Shown: one piece after another, positions 1 to 7,274 of the stretch
Position numbering within the stretch: position 1 is the first letter of the stretch
Layout: every line of letters begins with the position of its first letter
Assembly (NCBI RefSeq): GCF_001747405.1
Contig: NZ_CP017305.1
Span: 2,002,001-2,066,000, forward strand
Direction: 5' to 3'
Source: Chlorobaculum limnaeum
GTDB taxonomy: Bacteria; Bacteroidota; Chlorobiia; Chlorobiales; Chlorobiaceae
DNA: 64,000 nt
Translations under genes and position numbers: made by a program
The notes under the pieces: model-generated
Databases searched by the model: none
What the model was told of the DNA's origin: nothing
The model's input: the letters and a program-made list of their open reading frames with translations, nothing else

Positions 1-1
1 A

Positions 2-706
2 TGGTTCATGGGCATCCCCGGCGAGAACCTGGTCGGCGTGCTCGCGGCCAACGAGTTCCTCACGAGGGTGAACCTCATGAAGGCTTACGACTTCCCGAAG
101 AGCAGCGACACGCCGGTGTTCGACTGCAAGGGCAAGAACGTCGCGGTCTTCGGCGGCGGCAACACCGCGATGGACGCCGTGCGCACCGCCAAGCGGCTCG
201 GCGCGGAGCACGCCTACATCGTCTATCGCCGCTCCGAAAAGGAGATGCCCGCCCGCGAGGAGGAGATTCACAACGCCCTGCAGGAGGGTGTCGAGTTCCT
301 GCTGCTCACTATTCCGCTCGAATTCATCGGCGACGAAAAGGCGTGGCTCACCGGCGTGAAGTGCCAGAAGATGGAGCTTGGCGAACCCGACGATTCGGGA
401 CGCCGCCGTCCGGTTGCCGTGCCGGGATCAGAGTACGTGCTGCCCATCGACATGGCGATCATCTCCATCGGCAACGGCTCCAACCCGCTCATCCGCCAGA
501 CCACGCCCGACATCGAGGTCAGCAAGAAGGAGACCATCGTGGTGGACGTCAACACCATGCAAACATCCAAGGAGAACGTCTACGCTGGCGGCGACATCGT
601 CACGGGTGGCGCGACGGTGATCCTCGCGATGGGCGCGGGACGCACGGCGGCAGCGGCCATCAACGAGAAGCTCGCAGGCACGGCCAAGAACTTCAACGAG
701 TGGTAA
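2..706 (+). CDS. GltD/NfnB-like FAD/NAD(P) oxidoreductase, C-terminal part (5' end outside window)
   Basis: The frame is open from base 2 (reading W-F-M-G-I-P-G-E-N) to the stop at 704-706, so the first half of the protein lies left of the window. The visible part holds the second Rossmann fold (VAVFGGGNTAMDAVRTAKR) that binds NAD(P)H and the C-terminal FAD-contact segment (VYAGGDIVTGGATVILAMG). This is the architecture of the glutamate synthase small subunit, SudA and NfnB families, which pass electrons between NAD(P)H and a partner subunit. The partner and exact identity cannot be decided from this fragment. It stops 4 bases before nikR, so the two may share a transcript, but the nikR product does not suggest a functional link. 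Confidence 0.85.
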   Translation, partial: WFMGIPGENLVGVLAANEFLTRVNLMKAYDFPKSSDTPVFDCKGKNVAVFGGGNTAMDAVRTAKRLGAEHAYIVYRRSEKEMPAREEEIHNALQEGVEFLLLTIPLEFIGDEKAWLTGVKCQKMELGEPDDSGRRRPVAVPGSEYVLPIDMAIISIGNGSNPLIRQTTPDIEVSKKETIVVDVNTMQTSKENVYAGGDIVTGGATVILAMGAGRTAAAAINEKLAGTAKNFNEW

Positions 707-710
707 TCGC

Positions 711-1115
711 GTGAGTGACCTGTACCGCTTCGGCATTTCGCTCGACAAAGAACTGATCGAGGCTTTCGACCGGCACATCAAGGCCCAGGGCTACCAGAGC
801 CGGTCGGAGGCCCTGCGCGACCTCATCCGCGAGGCGCTGCTGCGCAAGACCACGACGGAGGGCGGGCTGGTGGCGGGGGCTATCGTGATGACCTACGACC
901 ACCACAAGCGCGAGCTGGTCAACCGCCTGATCGACATTCAGCACGACTTCCACGACCTCATCATCTCGACCCAGCACATACACCTCGACCACGAGAACTG
1001 CCTCGAGGTGATCGCCGTCAAGGGCAACGCCCCGGAGATCGAAAAGCTTTCGAGCGCCCTCAAGGTGCTGGTTGGCGTGAAGCATCTCGACCTCTCCCTC
1101 TCCTCCGCCGACTGA
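711..1115 (+). CDS. nikR: Nickel-responsive regulator NikR
   Basis: This 134-residue protein has the normal NikR length and layout: an N-terminal ribbon-helix-helix DNA-binding domain (YRFGISLDKELIEAFD, then SRSEALRDLIREAL) and a C-terminal ACT-like nickel-sensing domain. The high-affinity nickel ligands of the family are visible as HIHLDHENCLE (His, His, Cys), with the further histidine in IQHDFHDLI. The start is GTG at 711, just after the preceding stop. NikR binds a palindrome when nickel-loaded and represses uptake genes. A perfect inverted repeat lies 55 bases downstream, before the outer-membrane and ECF importer genes, which makes these its likely targets. That nickel rather than cobalt is sensed is inferred from the family. 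Confidence 0.95.
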   Translation: MSDLYRFGISLDKELIEAFDRHIKAQGYQSRSEALRDLIREALLRKTTTEGGLVAGAIVMTYDHHKRELVNRLIDIQHDFHDLIISTQHIHLDHENCLEVIAVKGNAPEIEKLSSALKVLVGVKHLDLSLSSAD

Positions 1116-1170
1116 CAGCGCGGCGTTGAATCGCTCTCCTCGGGACGATTCAACACCGTTACCTGTTGCC

Positions 1171-1207
1171 TGTCGATAGCACAAATATTATTTTCATGCT
1201 ATCGACA
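1171..1207. promoter_or_regulatory. Probable NikR operator (perfect inverted repeat over a -10 box)
   Basis: TGTCGATAGCA at 1171-1181 is repeated exactly as its reverse complement at 1197-1207, with a 15-base spacer. The AT-rich spacer contains TATTAT (1186-1191), a good -10 candidate. It lies 19 bases before the barrel gene and right after nikR. Its size resembles known NikR sites (two short arms about 16 bases apart), but the arm sequence differs from the E. coli consensus. Binding is inferred. Confidence 0.75.
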
Positions 1208-1226
1208 ACCACAATCCGCCTTCGCC

Positions 1227-2021
1227 ATGCGAAAAAAAACCGCCCTTCTCGCCTCCGCGCTTATGCTCTCTTCGACGCCGCTCTTTGCCGCCATGCCGCT
1301 TCAGACTGACGACACCGGCACACAGGGAAAAGGCCGCAGCCAGATCGAAACCGGATTTGAATCCGTCAGCGACAAGGCGAACGACTCGGGAGTCTCATGC
1401 AAAACCACCGGCGGCGCGGTGTCGGCCACCTTCAGCTACGGCCTGTCGGACACCATCGACCTGGTCGCAGGTCTGCCGTGGGAGTGGTACACGGAAAAAG
1501 CGGATGGCGTGAAAGTGGCCGACGGAAACGGCATAGGGGACCTCGCGCTGCAAATCAAGTGGCGCTTTTACGACGATGCAAACGCCGGATTCAGCCTTGC
1601 CCTGAAACCGGGCATCACGATCCCGACCGGCGACGAGCGCAAGGGTCTTGGCACCGGCAAGGTGTCGGGCGAGGTGACGCTGATCGCCACGCGCGAAGCC
1701 GAGCTTGCCAGCTACCATGTCAACCTCGGCTACAGCCGCAACGAATACCGGCTCGACGAGGACAGCGCATCGTCGAGAAAGAACATCTGGCACGCCTCGG
1801 TGGCCGCCGAGCTGAACGTGACCGCCAGGCTCAGGGCCGTGGGCGACATCGGCATCGAGACCAACCCGGAGAAAGATTCGGATACCGATCCGGCCTACAT
1901 GCTCGGCGGCCTGATCTACGGAGTGAGCGACAATACCGACCTCGACATCGGCATCAGGGGCGGCCTGAACGACGCCGAAACCGACACGACCCTGCTCGCA
2001 GGCGTGACGATGCGCTTCTAA
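1227..2021 (+). CDS. Outer-membrane beta-barrel of the nickel import cluster (MetA-pathway-like transporter fold)
   Basis: The product has 264 residues and a clear signal peptide (MRKKTALLASALMLSSTPLFA, cut after AFA-type residues), then a run of alternating polar/hydrophobic strands ending in Phe (LLAGVTMRF), the usual C-terminal signature of outer-membrane barrels. It resembles the Phenol_MetA_deg-type putative transporters. A clear paralogue sits at the head of the cobalt/B12 operon (58182-58973). The two share [37 protein letters not shown] and GGLIY. Being first after the palindrome and followed at 22 bases by NikM, it is best read as the outer-membrane entry route for nickel. No TonB box is evident, so passive channel transport is more likely than TonB-driven uptake. 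The transport role is inferred from position only. Confidence 0.8.
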   Translation: MRKKTALLASALMLSSTPLFAAMPLQTDDTGTQGKGRSQIETGFESVSDKANDSGVSCKTTGGAVSATFSYGLSDTIDLVAGLPWEWYTEKADGVKVADGNGIGDLALQIKWRFYDDANAGFSLALKPGITIPTGDERKGLGTGKVSGEVTLIATREAELASYHVNLGYSRNEYRLDEDSASSRKNIWHASVAAELNVTARLRAVGDIGIETNPEKDSDTDPAYMLGGLIYGVSDNTDLDIGIRGGLNDAETDTTLLAGVTMRF

Positions 2022-2043
2022 ACAAACTAAGGGAGAACGAAAC

Positions 2044-3072
2044 ATGCACATGTCGGACGCCTTGCTTTCGCCGGTTGTCGGCGGCGCGTTCTGGGCAGTC
2101 AGCGCCGGAGTGATCGGCCTGTCGGCAAAAAAAATCTCCGCCGATTCCGACAGCTCGAAGACCGTGCTGATGGGCGTGATGGGCGCGTTCGTCTTCGCGG
2201 CGCAGATGATCAATTTTACCATTCCCGGCACCGGATCGAGCGGACACATCGGCGGCGGCCTCCTGCTCTCTGTGCTGCTCGGCCCGTGGCGCGCCTTCAT
2301 CGCGCTCGCCTCGGTGCTCGTCATCCAGGCACTCTTCTTCGCCGACGGCGGCCTGCTCGCGCTCGGCTGCAACATCTTCAACATGGCATTTATCCCGGCA
2401 TTCATCGCCTGGCCATTCATCTACCGCCCCATCGCGGGCGATGGCAGCTCTCCGATGCGACTCGCCACGGCCAGTATCGCCGCCGCAATGATGGGACTGC
2501 TGACCGGAGCTTTCGCGGTGGTGCTCCAGACCACGCTCTCCGGCATCTCCGACTTGCCATTCCGCGCCTTCACGCTTTTCATGCTGCCGATCCACGCGGT
2601 TATCGGCATCGTCGAAGGGGTGCTGACCTGGGGTGTGCTCTCGTTCATCGCCTCCACCGAGCCGGGGCTTTTGCGGACAGCGAATGAAACTCGCGCTCCG
2701 AAAACAGGCATCGTGACGGCGAGCCTCTTCGCCGCCGCGCTCGCCATCGGCGGGACGCTCTCGTGGTTCGCTTCATCAAACCCGGACGGGCTGGAGTGGT
2801 CGATAAGCAAGGTGACCGGCAAGGAGGAGCTGCGTTCGCCCGCCGAAGCGACCCACGAATTGCTGGCCGGAGTGCAAGAGCGAGCGGCGTTCCTGCCCGA
2901 TTACGACTTCAGGCAGAGCGGCGAAGAGGCTGGAAACGAAGCGGCGGAACCCTCGTCCGTGAACGCCGGAACCTCGCTCTCCGGCATCGCGGGCAGCCTG
3001 CTGGTGTTGCTGCTTGCCGGAGCGGCGGGGCTGATGCTTCGCAAACGCTCGCCGATGCCCGGGAAGCCTTGA
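2044..3072 (+). CDS. nikMN: ECF nickel transporter substrate-binding membrane protein, NikM-NikN fusion
   Basis: The protein starts MHMSDALLSP. In CbiM/NikM proteins the N-terminal Met-His is inserted into the metal site, so the ATG at 2044 is the right start. Residues 1-210 form the NikM membrane core with the conserved GHIGGGLLLSVLLGPWRAF and GLLALGCNIFNM segments. Residues about 215-342 add two more membrane helices flanking a periplasmic stretch with NPDGLEWS, the PDGLE domain, which replaces a separate NikN subunit. It is followed directly by NikQ and NikO, completing a group I ECF importer. Nickel is favoured over cobalt because of the adjacent nikR and the fused PDGLE domain. Confidence 0.92.
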   Translation: MHMSDALLSPVVGGAFWAVSAGVIGLSAKKISADSDSSKTVLMGVMGAFVFAAQMINFTIPGTGSSGHIGGGLLLSVLLGPWRAFIALASVLVIQALFFADGGLLALGCNIFNMAFIPAFIAWPFIYRPIAGDGSSPMRLATASIAAAMMGLLTGAFAVVLQTTLSGISDLPFRAFTLFMLPIHAVIGIVEGVLTWGVLSFIASTEPGLLRTANETRAPKTGIVTASLFAAALAIGGTLSWFASSNPDGLEWSISKVTGKEELRSPAEATHELLAGVQERAAFLPDYDFRQSGEEAGNEAAEPSSVNAGTSLSGIAGSLLVLLLAGAAGLMLRKRSPMPGKP

Positions 3073-3095
3073 CGAATCGTTCAGGCATCGAGGCC

Positions 3096-3821
3096 ATGCA
3101 GGGGCCGCCGCAGACGCGCCCGCTTCCGGTCGGCGACGGCGCGGCCATCGTCATTCTCGCGCTCTTCATTTTCTTCGTCATCTCCGTGCCGAAGTTCGAC
3201 CTCGCCGGAGTGATCGCCCTGGCCGCCTTTCCGCTGCTCCTGACCACCGCGAGCGGCATAGCGCTGATGCCGATTCTGAAGCGCCTCGTGATCGCTTCGC
3301 CCTTCATCCTCTTCATGGCGGCGGGCAACCTCGCGCTCGACCGCGCTCCGGCGCTCATCGTCGCCGGAATGGCCATCACCGGCGGCATGATCTCGGCGTC
3401 GGTGATCGTACTGAAAACGGTGGTGACGCTCGTCACGCTGCTTTCGCTCATGGCAGTGATGCCATTCCACCACTTCGGCCTGGCGCTCCGAAGCTTGCGC
3501 GTGCCGGAACCGTTCGTCACGCAGTTGCTGCTCGTTTATCGCTACAGCTTCCTGCTCTCCGAAGAGGCTGCCATGATGCAGAAGGCGCGTGACCTCCGCA
3601 GCTTCGGCGGGCGCGGCAAGGGGGTGCTCGTGACGGCGCGACTGATCGGCTCGCTGCTCATCCGCACGACTGCGCGGGCCGAGCGAATCTACATGGCGAT
3701 GAGCGCTCGCGGCTTCCACGCGGCGCTCGACTCGCGCCCGGCCATGCCGCTGAAGCCCGGCGACCTCGTCGCCATCGCTGGCGCAACGGCGCTCTTCGCG
3801 CTTGTCCGCCACCTTTTCTGA
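3096..3821 (+). CDS. nikQ: ECF transporter transmembrane coupling protein NikQ/CbiQ
   Basis: This 241-residue membrane protein shows the CbiQ-family helices and the cytoplasmic coupling helix region (LLVYRYSFLLSEEAAMMQKARDL, and later ARAERIYMAMSARGF) whose Ala-Arg-Gly-like motifs grip the ATPase dimer. It links NikM to NikO. The ATG at 3096 has a GAGG four bases upstream. An alternative in-frame TTG at 3069 overlaps the NikM stop and would add nine residues. The open frame runs further upstream within nikMN without typical CbiQ sequence. It sits 23 bases after nikMN and 27 before nikO, in one transcription unit. Confidence 0.88.
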   Translation: MQGPPQTRPLPVGDGAAIVILALFIFFVISVPKFDLAGVIALAAFPLLLTTASGIALMPILKRLVIASPFILFMAAGNLALDRAPALIVAGMAITGGMISASVIVLKTVVTLVTLLSLMAVMPFHHFGLALRSLRVPEPFVTQLLLVYRYSFLLSEEAAMMQKARDLRSFGGRGKGVLVTARLIGSLLIRTTARAERIYMAMSARGFHAALDSRPAMPLKPGDLVAIAGATALFALVRHLF

Positions 3822-3848
3822 ACACCTTTTCCCGCAGGAGATTCCGGT

Positions 3849-4571
3849 TTGATCGACATCGAAAAGCTCGCCTTCACCTACCCCGACGGCACGCGGGCAC
3901 TTGACAGCCTCAGCCTGCGCGTCAAACGGGGAGAATCAGTCGGCATCGCCGGATCGAACGGCGCGGGCAAATCAACCCTCGTCAGCCACCTGAACGCATG
4001 GCACCTGCCGCAGGCGGGAGCGGTGCGCATCGGCGGCGTAGTCGCTGGACGGAAAACGGTCGAAGAGATCAGAAAAAAAGTGGGGCTGGTGTTCCAGAAG
4101 CCGGACGATCAGCTCTTCATGGCGAGGGTGTACGACGACGTACTGTTCGGCCCATCGAATCTCGGCATGAGCGAATCGGAGAGCCGCGCCGAAGCGGAGC
4201 GGCTGCTGCGGCTGTTCGGGCTTTGGGAGCTGCGCGACAAGCCGCCCGCGCACCTCTCGCAAGGCCAGAAGCGCTTCGCCGCGCTGGCAGCGGTGCTCGT
4301 CATGAAGCCGGAGCTGCTCGTGATGGATGAACCCACCTCCGACCTCGACCCCCGCAACCGCCGGATGCTCATCGGCCTGGTCAACGGTTTGCAGACCACA
4401 AAACTCACCGTCTCCCACGACCTCGATTTCATCTGGGAAACCTGCCAGAGAGTCTGCATCATGAACAAAGGCAAGATCATCGCCGACGGCCCGACAAAGC
4501 AAATTCTCGCGGATCGCGAGTTGCTCGAATCGAACGGTCTGGAACTGCCTCTGCGGTTGCAGGGGGGATAA
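3849..4571 (+). CDS. nikO: ECF transporter ATPase NikO/CbiO
   Basis: This 240-residue ABC ATPase energises the nickel importer. Visible motifs in order are Walker A GSNGAGKST, Q-loop VFQKPDDQLF, signature LSQGQKRFAA, Walker B LLVMDEPTSDLD and the H-loop TVSHD. The FQ-PDDQLF wording is typical of ECF ATPases. The start is TTG at 3849, with AGGAG about ten bases upstream, and the protein begins IDIEKLAFTYPDG. It is the last gene of the nickel unit, and the next 320 bases carry no convincing gene. Confidence 0.92.
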   Translation: MIDIEKLAFTYPDGTRALDSLSLRVKRGESVGIAGSNGAGKSTLVSHLNAWHLPQAGAVRIGGVVAGRKTVEEIRKKVGLVFQKPDDQLFMARVYDDVLFGPSNLGMSESESRAEAERLLRLFGLWELRDKPPAHLSQGQKRFAALAAVLVMKPELLVMDEPTSDLDPRNRRMLIGLVNGLQTTKLTVSHDLDFIWETCQRVCIMNKGKIIADGPTKQILADRELLESNGLELPLRLQGG

Positions 4572-4894
4572 GGGGATTGTTGATTTTGTTCTTGACGTAC
4601 GGGCTTGTGGATTTTTCGGACTCGACAAAACAGGGATTTTGGGATGTCGGTTAGCGAGAGTTAGGAGAAAGGATTCATTTTATCTACAGGTACTATGTAA
4701 TGTAAAAAATATACACCTGATACATAATCAGAAATCTTTTAGTATGCACATGCATGAAAATAATAGGCCATATTATTACTCTGGCAACAATAAATCGCAA
4801 CGGCCGCCACAGCAAGAAATTAGGCTAACGCCCTGATTTATTATGCGTTAACCGGAAACCCCGGACTGAAGTCCGGGGCAATTGTTTAAGAGTT
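4572..4894. other. Intergenic region without a convincing gene
   Basis: A 65-codon open frame at 4639-4836 has no ribosome-binding site and no recognisable sequence, and it runs into a palindromic repeat. Apart from that repeat (4838-4884) I see nothing here. Confidence 0.6.
4838..4884. repeat. Dispersed palindromic repeat, copy 1
   Basis: Contains the hairpin CCCCGGACT-GA-AGTCCGGGG (4859-4878), preceded by GGCTAACGCCCTGATTTATT. A homologous copy in the opposite orientation is at 8322-8384, where both the hairpin and the GGCT-AA-GCCC flank recur. It could act as a bidirectional terminator between the convergent nickel unit and the gene at 4895. Confidence 0.75.
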
Positions 4895-5305
4895 TTAATT
4901 GCCGAAGCCAGAAGAGTATTGCTTGCGCTTTTCCTCAAAACTTTTATTCAATTTTTCTAATTCTTCATAAGAGCATGGATCGCCACTCATCGACTCGAAT
5001 GGTTCATTCGGATTAATTACTTCCTGTATACTCGAATAATTCTCATCTATGTACCTGTCAATTCGAATACCCACAGGTGGATCGCAATTTTCAGCTACGC
5101 ATTTTTTTATAGTTTTAAGTATGCTTGATAGTTTGTCATCGTCAATATGCTGCTGTAAATAGTCAATACTGTCTTCAGCAGAGTTAATTATTTCATCGTT
5201 GCAGTGTTCTGTTTCATTAATTATACCAATTAACATTGGAAATAACTTTGCCACATTTTCAAAATGACTGGCATATTCATCATTTGTGTTGTTCTTTTTA
5301 TCCAT
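4895..5305 (-). CDS. Small acidic hypothetical protein
   Basis: This is a 136-residue protein of unknown function, rich in Asp, Glu, Asn and Lys, with no signal peptide or membrane segment and two cysteines in its middle (KKCVAENCDPP). The DNA is clearly more AT-rich than the neighbouring metal-transport genes, which suggests recent acquisition. The start at 5305 (MDKKNNTNDEY) is the only good one. It lies about 75 bases downstream of the tRNA gene on the same strand, a common place for integrated DNA. I recognise no family. Confidence 0.6.
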   Translation of the reverse strand: MDKKNNTNDEYASHFENVAKLFPMLIGIINETEHCNDEIINSAEDSIDYLQQHIDDDKLSSILKTIKKCVAENCDPPVGIRIDRYIDENYSSIQEVINPNEPFESMSGDPCSYEELEKLNKSFEEKRKQYSSGFGN

Positions 5306-5381
5306 CTGTATTTCTATTATAAATTATTTACGCCTATTTGATTTTCCTCTTTTCATAAAAAATTCATATAAACAAATAAGT

Positions 5382-5492
5382 AGGTCTGATGGGATTCGAA
5401 CCCATACGCACCAGTGGTGCATCTCCTTGCTAAACTCCGCTTTCTCGAAGCTTAGCTAAGAAGATGCGTCTACCAATTCCGCCACAGACCCA
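5382..5492 (-). tRNA. tRNA-Leu-like gene with an extra hairpin in the anticodon loop (111 nt)
   Basis: Read on the minus strand, the acceptor arms are GGGTCTG and CAGACCT with discriminator A. The D-arm GTGGCGGAATTGGTAGACGC is that of bacterial tRNA-Leu, the long variable arm folds as GCACC-ACT-GGTGC, and the T-arm is ATGGG-TTCGAAT-CCCAT. CCA is not encoded. The anticodon stem pairs (ATCTT with GAGAT, or TCTTC with GGAGA one base over), but the loop is about 33-35 bases instead of 7. The excess is a 28-base hairpin with a ten-pair stem (GCTAAGCTTC with GGAGTTTAGC). Exact removal of that hairpin leaves loop CTTAAAG, anticodon TAA, which is a leucine anticodon. Removing 26 bases in the other register gives AGC instead. 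It may be a pseudogene or may need an unusual processing step. Confidence 0.8.
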
Positions 5493-5577
5493 AATACGTA
5501 AGAAATTATAAATAATCACGCTAATATACAAAGTTTTTGCAGGGGGTTGCAGGAGCTATAAACGCAAGCAAAACAAC

Positions 5578-5600
5578 AGGGCGGGCATGAAACCCGCCCT
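5578..5600. repeat. Short perfect hairpin of a dispersed type
   Basis: AGGGCGGG (5578-5585) and CCCGCCCT (5593-5600) form a perfect 8-bp stem with a 7-base loop, between the NYN gene end and the tRNA start. There is no T-run, so it is more likely a repeat element than a terminator. A related GGGCA...GACCCGCCCCTAC string occurs near 15740. Confidence 0.5.
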
Positions 5601-5697
5601 TACATGGGTGAAAATCTAAAATCCGAAATCATCCTCTTCACCTCTTCCGTCCTCTTCATCCCATAAGACCTATAAGTCCTATAGGATAAGCCACCAA

Positions 5698-7083
5698 TTA
5701 TCCCTCCGGCTCGGCGGGTGCTGGGGCACTTTCCGGCTCGCTCTTTTTGCGCGTCGTGCGGCGGCGGGCGGGACGGCGTTTCTTTTCTGGCTCGGGGGTT
5801 TCCGCTGGGGCCGGAACGACCTCCTGCACAGGTTCGGGTTCCGCGACGCTCACCGGGGCCGGGGCTGGTTCGGCGGGCGGCTCCGCTGCCGGTTCCGGCG
5901 AGGTGGCAGGTTTCGCGGCAGCTCTGGAGGATTTCGATCTCGATCTCGAAGAACGCGATGAGGAGCGCTTTGCGGGCTTGGGTTCTACAGCGACTGGCTC
6001 TATAGCGGCTGGCTCTATAGCGGCTGGCTCTGCAACGGCAGGTTCCGATGCCGCCGCTTCAGGAGTGGCTGGCTCAGGGGCGGATACGGCGGCTTCGGCT
6101 TTGGCCGGTTTCGCAACGACCGGCTTCGGCGATTCCGGCTCGCTGACCGCCGGTTCTTCGACGATAACCGACGCTTCGGGCAAAGTGGCTTTCGGCTGTT
6201 CAACCTCGGCAACAACCGGCTTCTCGGCGACAATTTCCGGTACAACCAGCTTCGGCTCTTCCGCTTGCGGCGCGGCTGGCGTTGCGGCTACCGGATCGGA
6301 CGCGACTGAAGACGGAACCGTCGCCGGGGCTTCGGCGGGCAGGGCGTCGGGCTTGCGGCCTTTGCGTTTGTCGCGGATGTAGAGCTCGGAGTGGTTGTTG
6401 CGGAACTCGATGTCGAACATGTCGATGGTGCGCACGAGGTCCGACAAGCGCTTGAAGCCGTAGTTTCGCGGATCGAACGACGCCTGATTGGCGATGTTCT
6501 TGCCGATCTTGGCGAGGTTCGACCAGCCATCCTCCTCCTGCGCGCTGTCAACGGCATTGAGGAGCAGCGTCCGCAACTTGCCGTCGCTCCGCAGCTCGTG
6601 GCTGCTCTTGCGGCGGAAGCTGTCGCTCTTGGTCGGCTCCTTCTCGCCGGTGAACGAATCGAGATAGAGGAAGGTGGAGCAGGCGTTCACAAATGGCGAC
6701 GGGGTGGACTTCTGGCCAAAGCCGTAGACGTTCAGCCCTTCCGACAGAATACGCATCACGAGTGGCGTAAAATCGCTGTCGCTCGACACGATACAGAAGG
6801 CGTCGAGCTTCTTGCTGAAGAGCAGATCCATGCCGTCGATGGTCATCGCCATGTCGGTGGCGTTCTTGCCCTTGGTGTAATCGAACTGCTGGATCGGGCG
6901 AATGGCGTAATCGTGCAATTTATCCTCCCACCCCTTCAGCGAGTGGCTCTTCCAGTTGCCGTAAGCCCTGCGGATGTTGACCACGCCGTATTTGGCCATC
7001 TCGGCCAGGATGAAATCGATCTTGTCGCTCGGCGAATTGTCGGCATCGATAAGCATCGCAATCGTTTCCCGGCTGTGCTCCAT
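5698..7083 (-). CDS. NYN-domain nuclease-like protein with LOTUS/OST-HTH domain and low-complexity tail
   Basis: The 461-residue product has three parts. Residues about 8-150 are a NYN (DUF88, LabA-like) PIN-fold domain with the acidic residues expected of the family: AMLIDADNSPS at the start, KNATDMAMTIDGMDLL and VSSDSDFTPLV. Residues about 165-240 form an OST-HTH/LOTUS-type RNA-binding domain (LRTLLLNAVDSAQEEDGWSN, then FDPRNYGFKRLSDLV). Residues 245-461 are a Pro/Ala/Glu/Val-rich tail with a short Ser/Arg patch (SSRSSRSRSKSSR), ending in a basic [12 protein letters not shown] stretch. NYN proteins are predicted RNases, and the combination points to RNA processing or decay. It faces the tRNA gene about 200 bases downstream. 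The substrate is unknown. Confidence 0.85.
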   Translation of the reverse strand: MEHSRETIAMLIDADNSPSDKIDFILAEMAKYGVVNIRRAYGNWKSHSLKGWEDKLHDYAIRPIQQFDYTKGKNATDMAMTIDGMDLLFSKKLDAFCIVSSDSDFTPLVMRILSEGLNVYGFGQKSTPSPFVNACSTFLYLDSFTGEKEPTKSDSFRRKSSHELRSDGKLRTLLLNAVDSAQEEDGWSNLAKIGKNIANQASFDPRNYGFKRLSDLVRTIDMFDIEFRNNHSELYIRDKRKGRKPDALPAEAPATVPSSVASDPVAATPAAPQAEEPKLVVPEIVAEKPVVAEVEQPKATLPEASVIVEEPAVSEPESPKPVVAKPAKAEAAVSAPEPATPEAAASEPAVAEPAAIEPAAIEPVAVEPKPAKRSSSRSSRSRSKSSRAAAKPATSPEPAAEPPAEPAPAPVSVAEPEPVQEVVPAPAETPEPEKKRRPARRRTTRKKSEPESAPAPAEPEG

Positions 7084-7274
7084 AGTGGTGTCCTCGTCGT
7101 TGGTCTTGCCAGCTCCTCGTCAGGAAGCGGTAAGAAGTAGTTGAAAAACCGGCATCTCCACTCCACGGAGAGGCGGACAATTGGGTGTGACGCCTGTCGC
7201 GCTGTCGAAACCGGCTTTCCGGCGCAGGCGGCGAACCTGTTCACATTGCGTAATATAAGCCTGTTAAGGTCGAT

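Noticed and set aside
4639-4836. 65-codon plus-strand frame after nikO
   Set aside because: No start signal or recognisable sequence, and it enters a palindromic repeat.
5986-6040. Short tandem repeat GCGGCTGGCTCTATA
   Set aside because: Codes for the Ala/Pro/Glu low-complexity tail of the NYN protein. No separate element needed.
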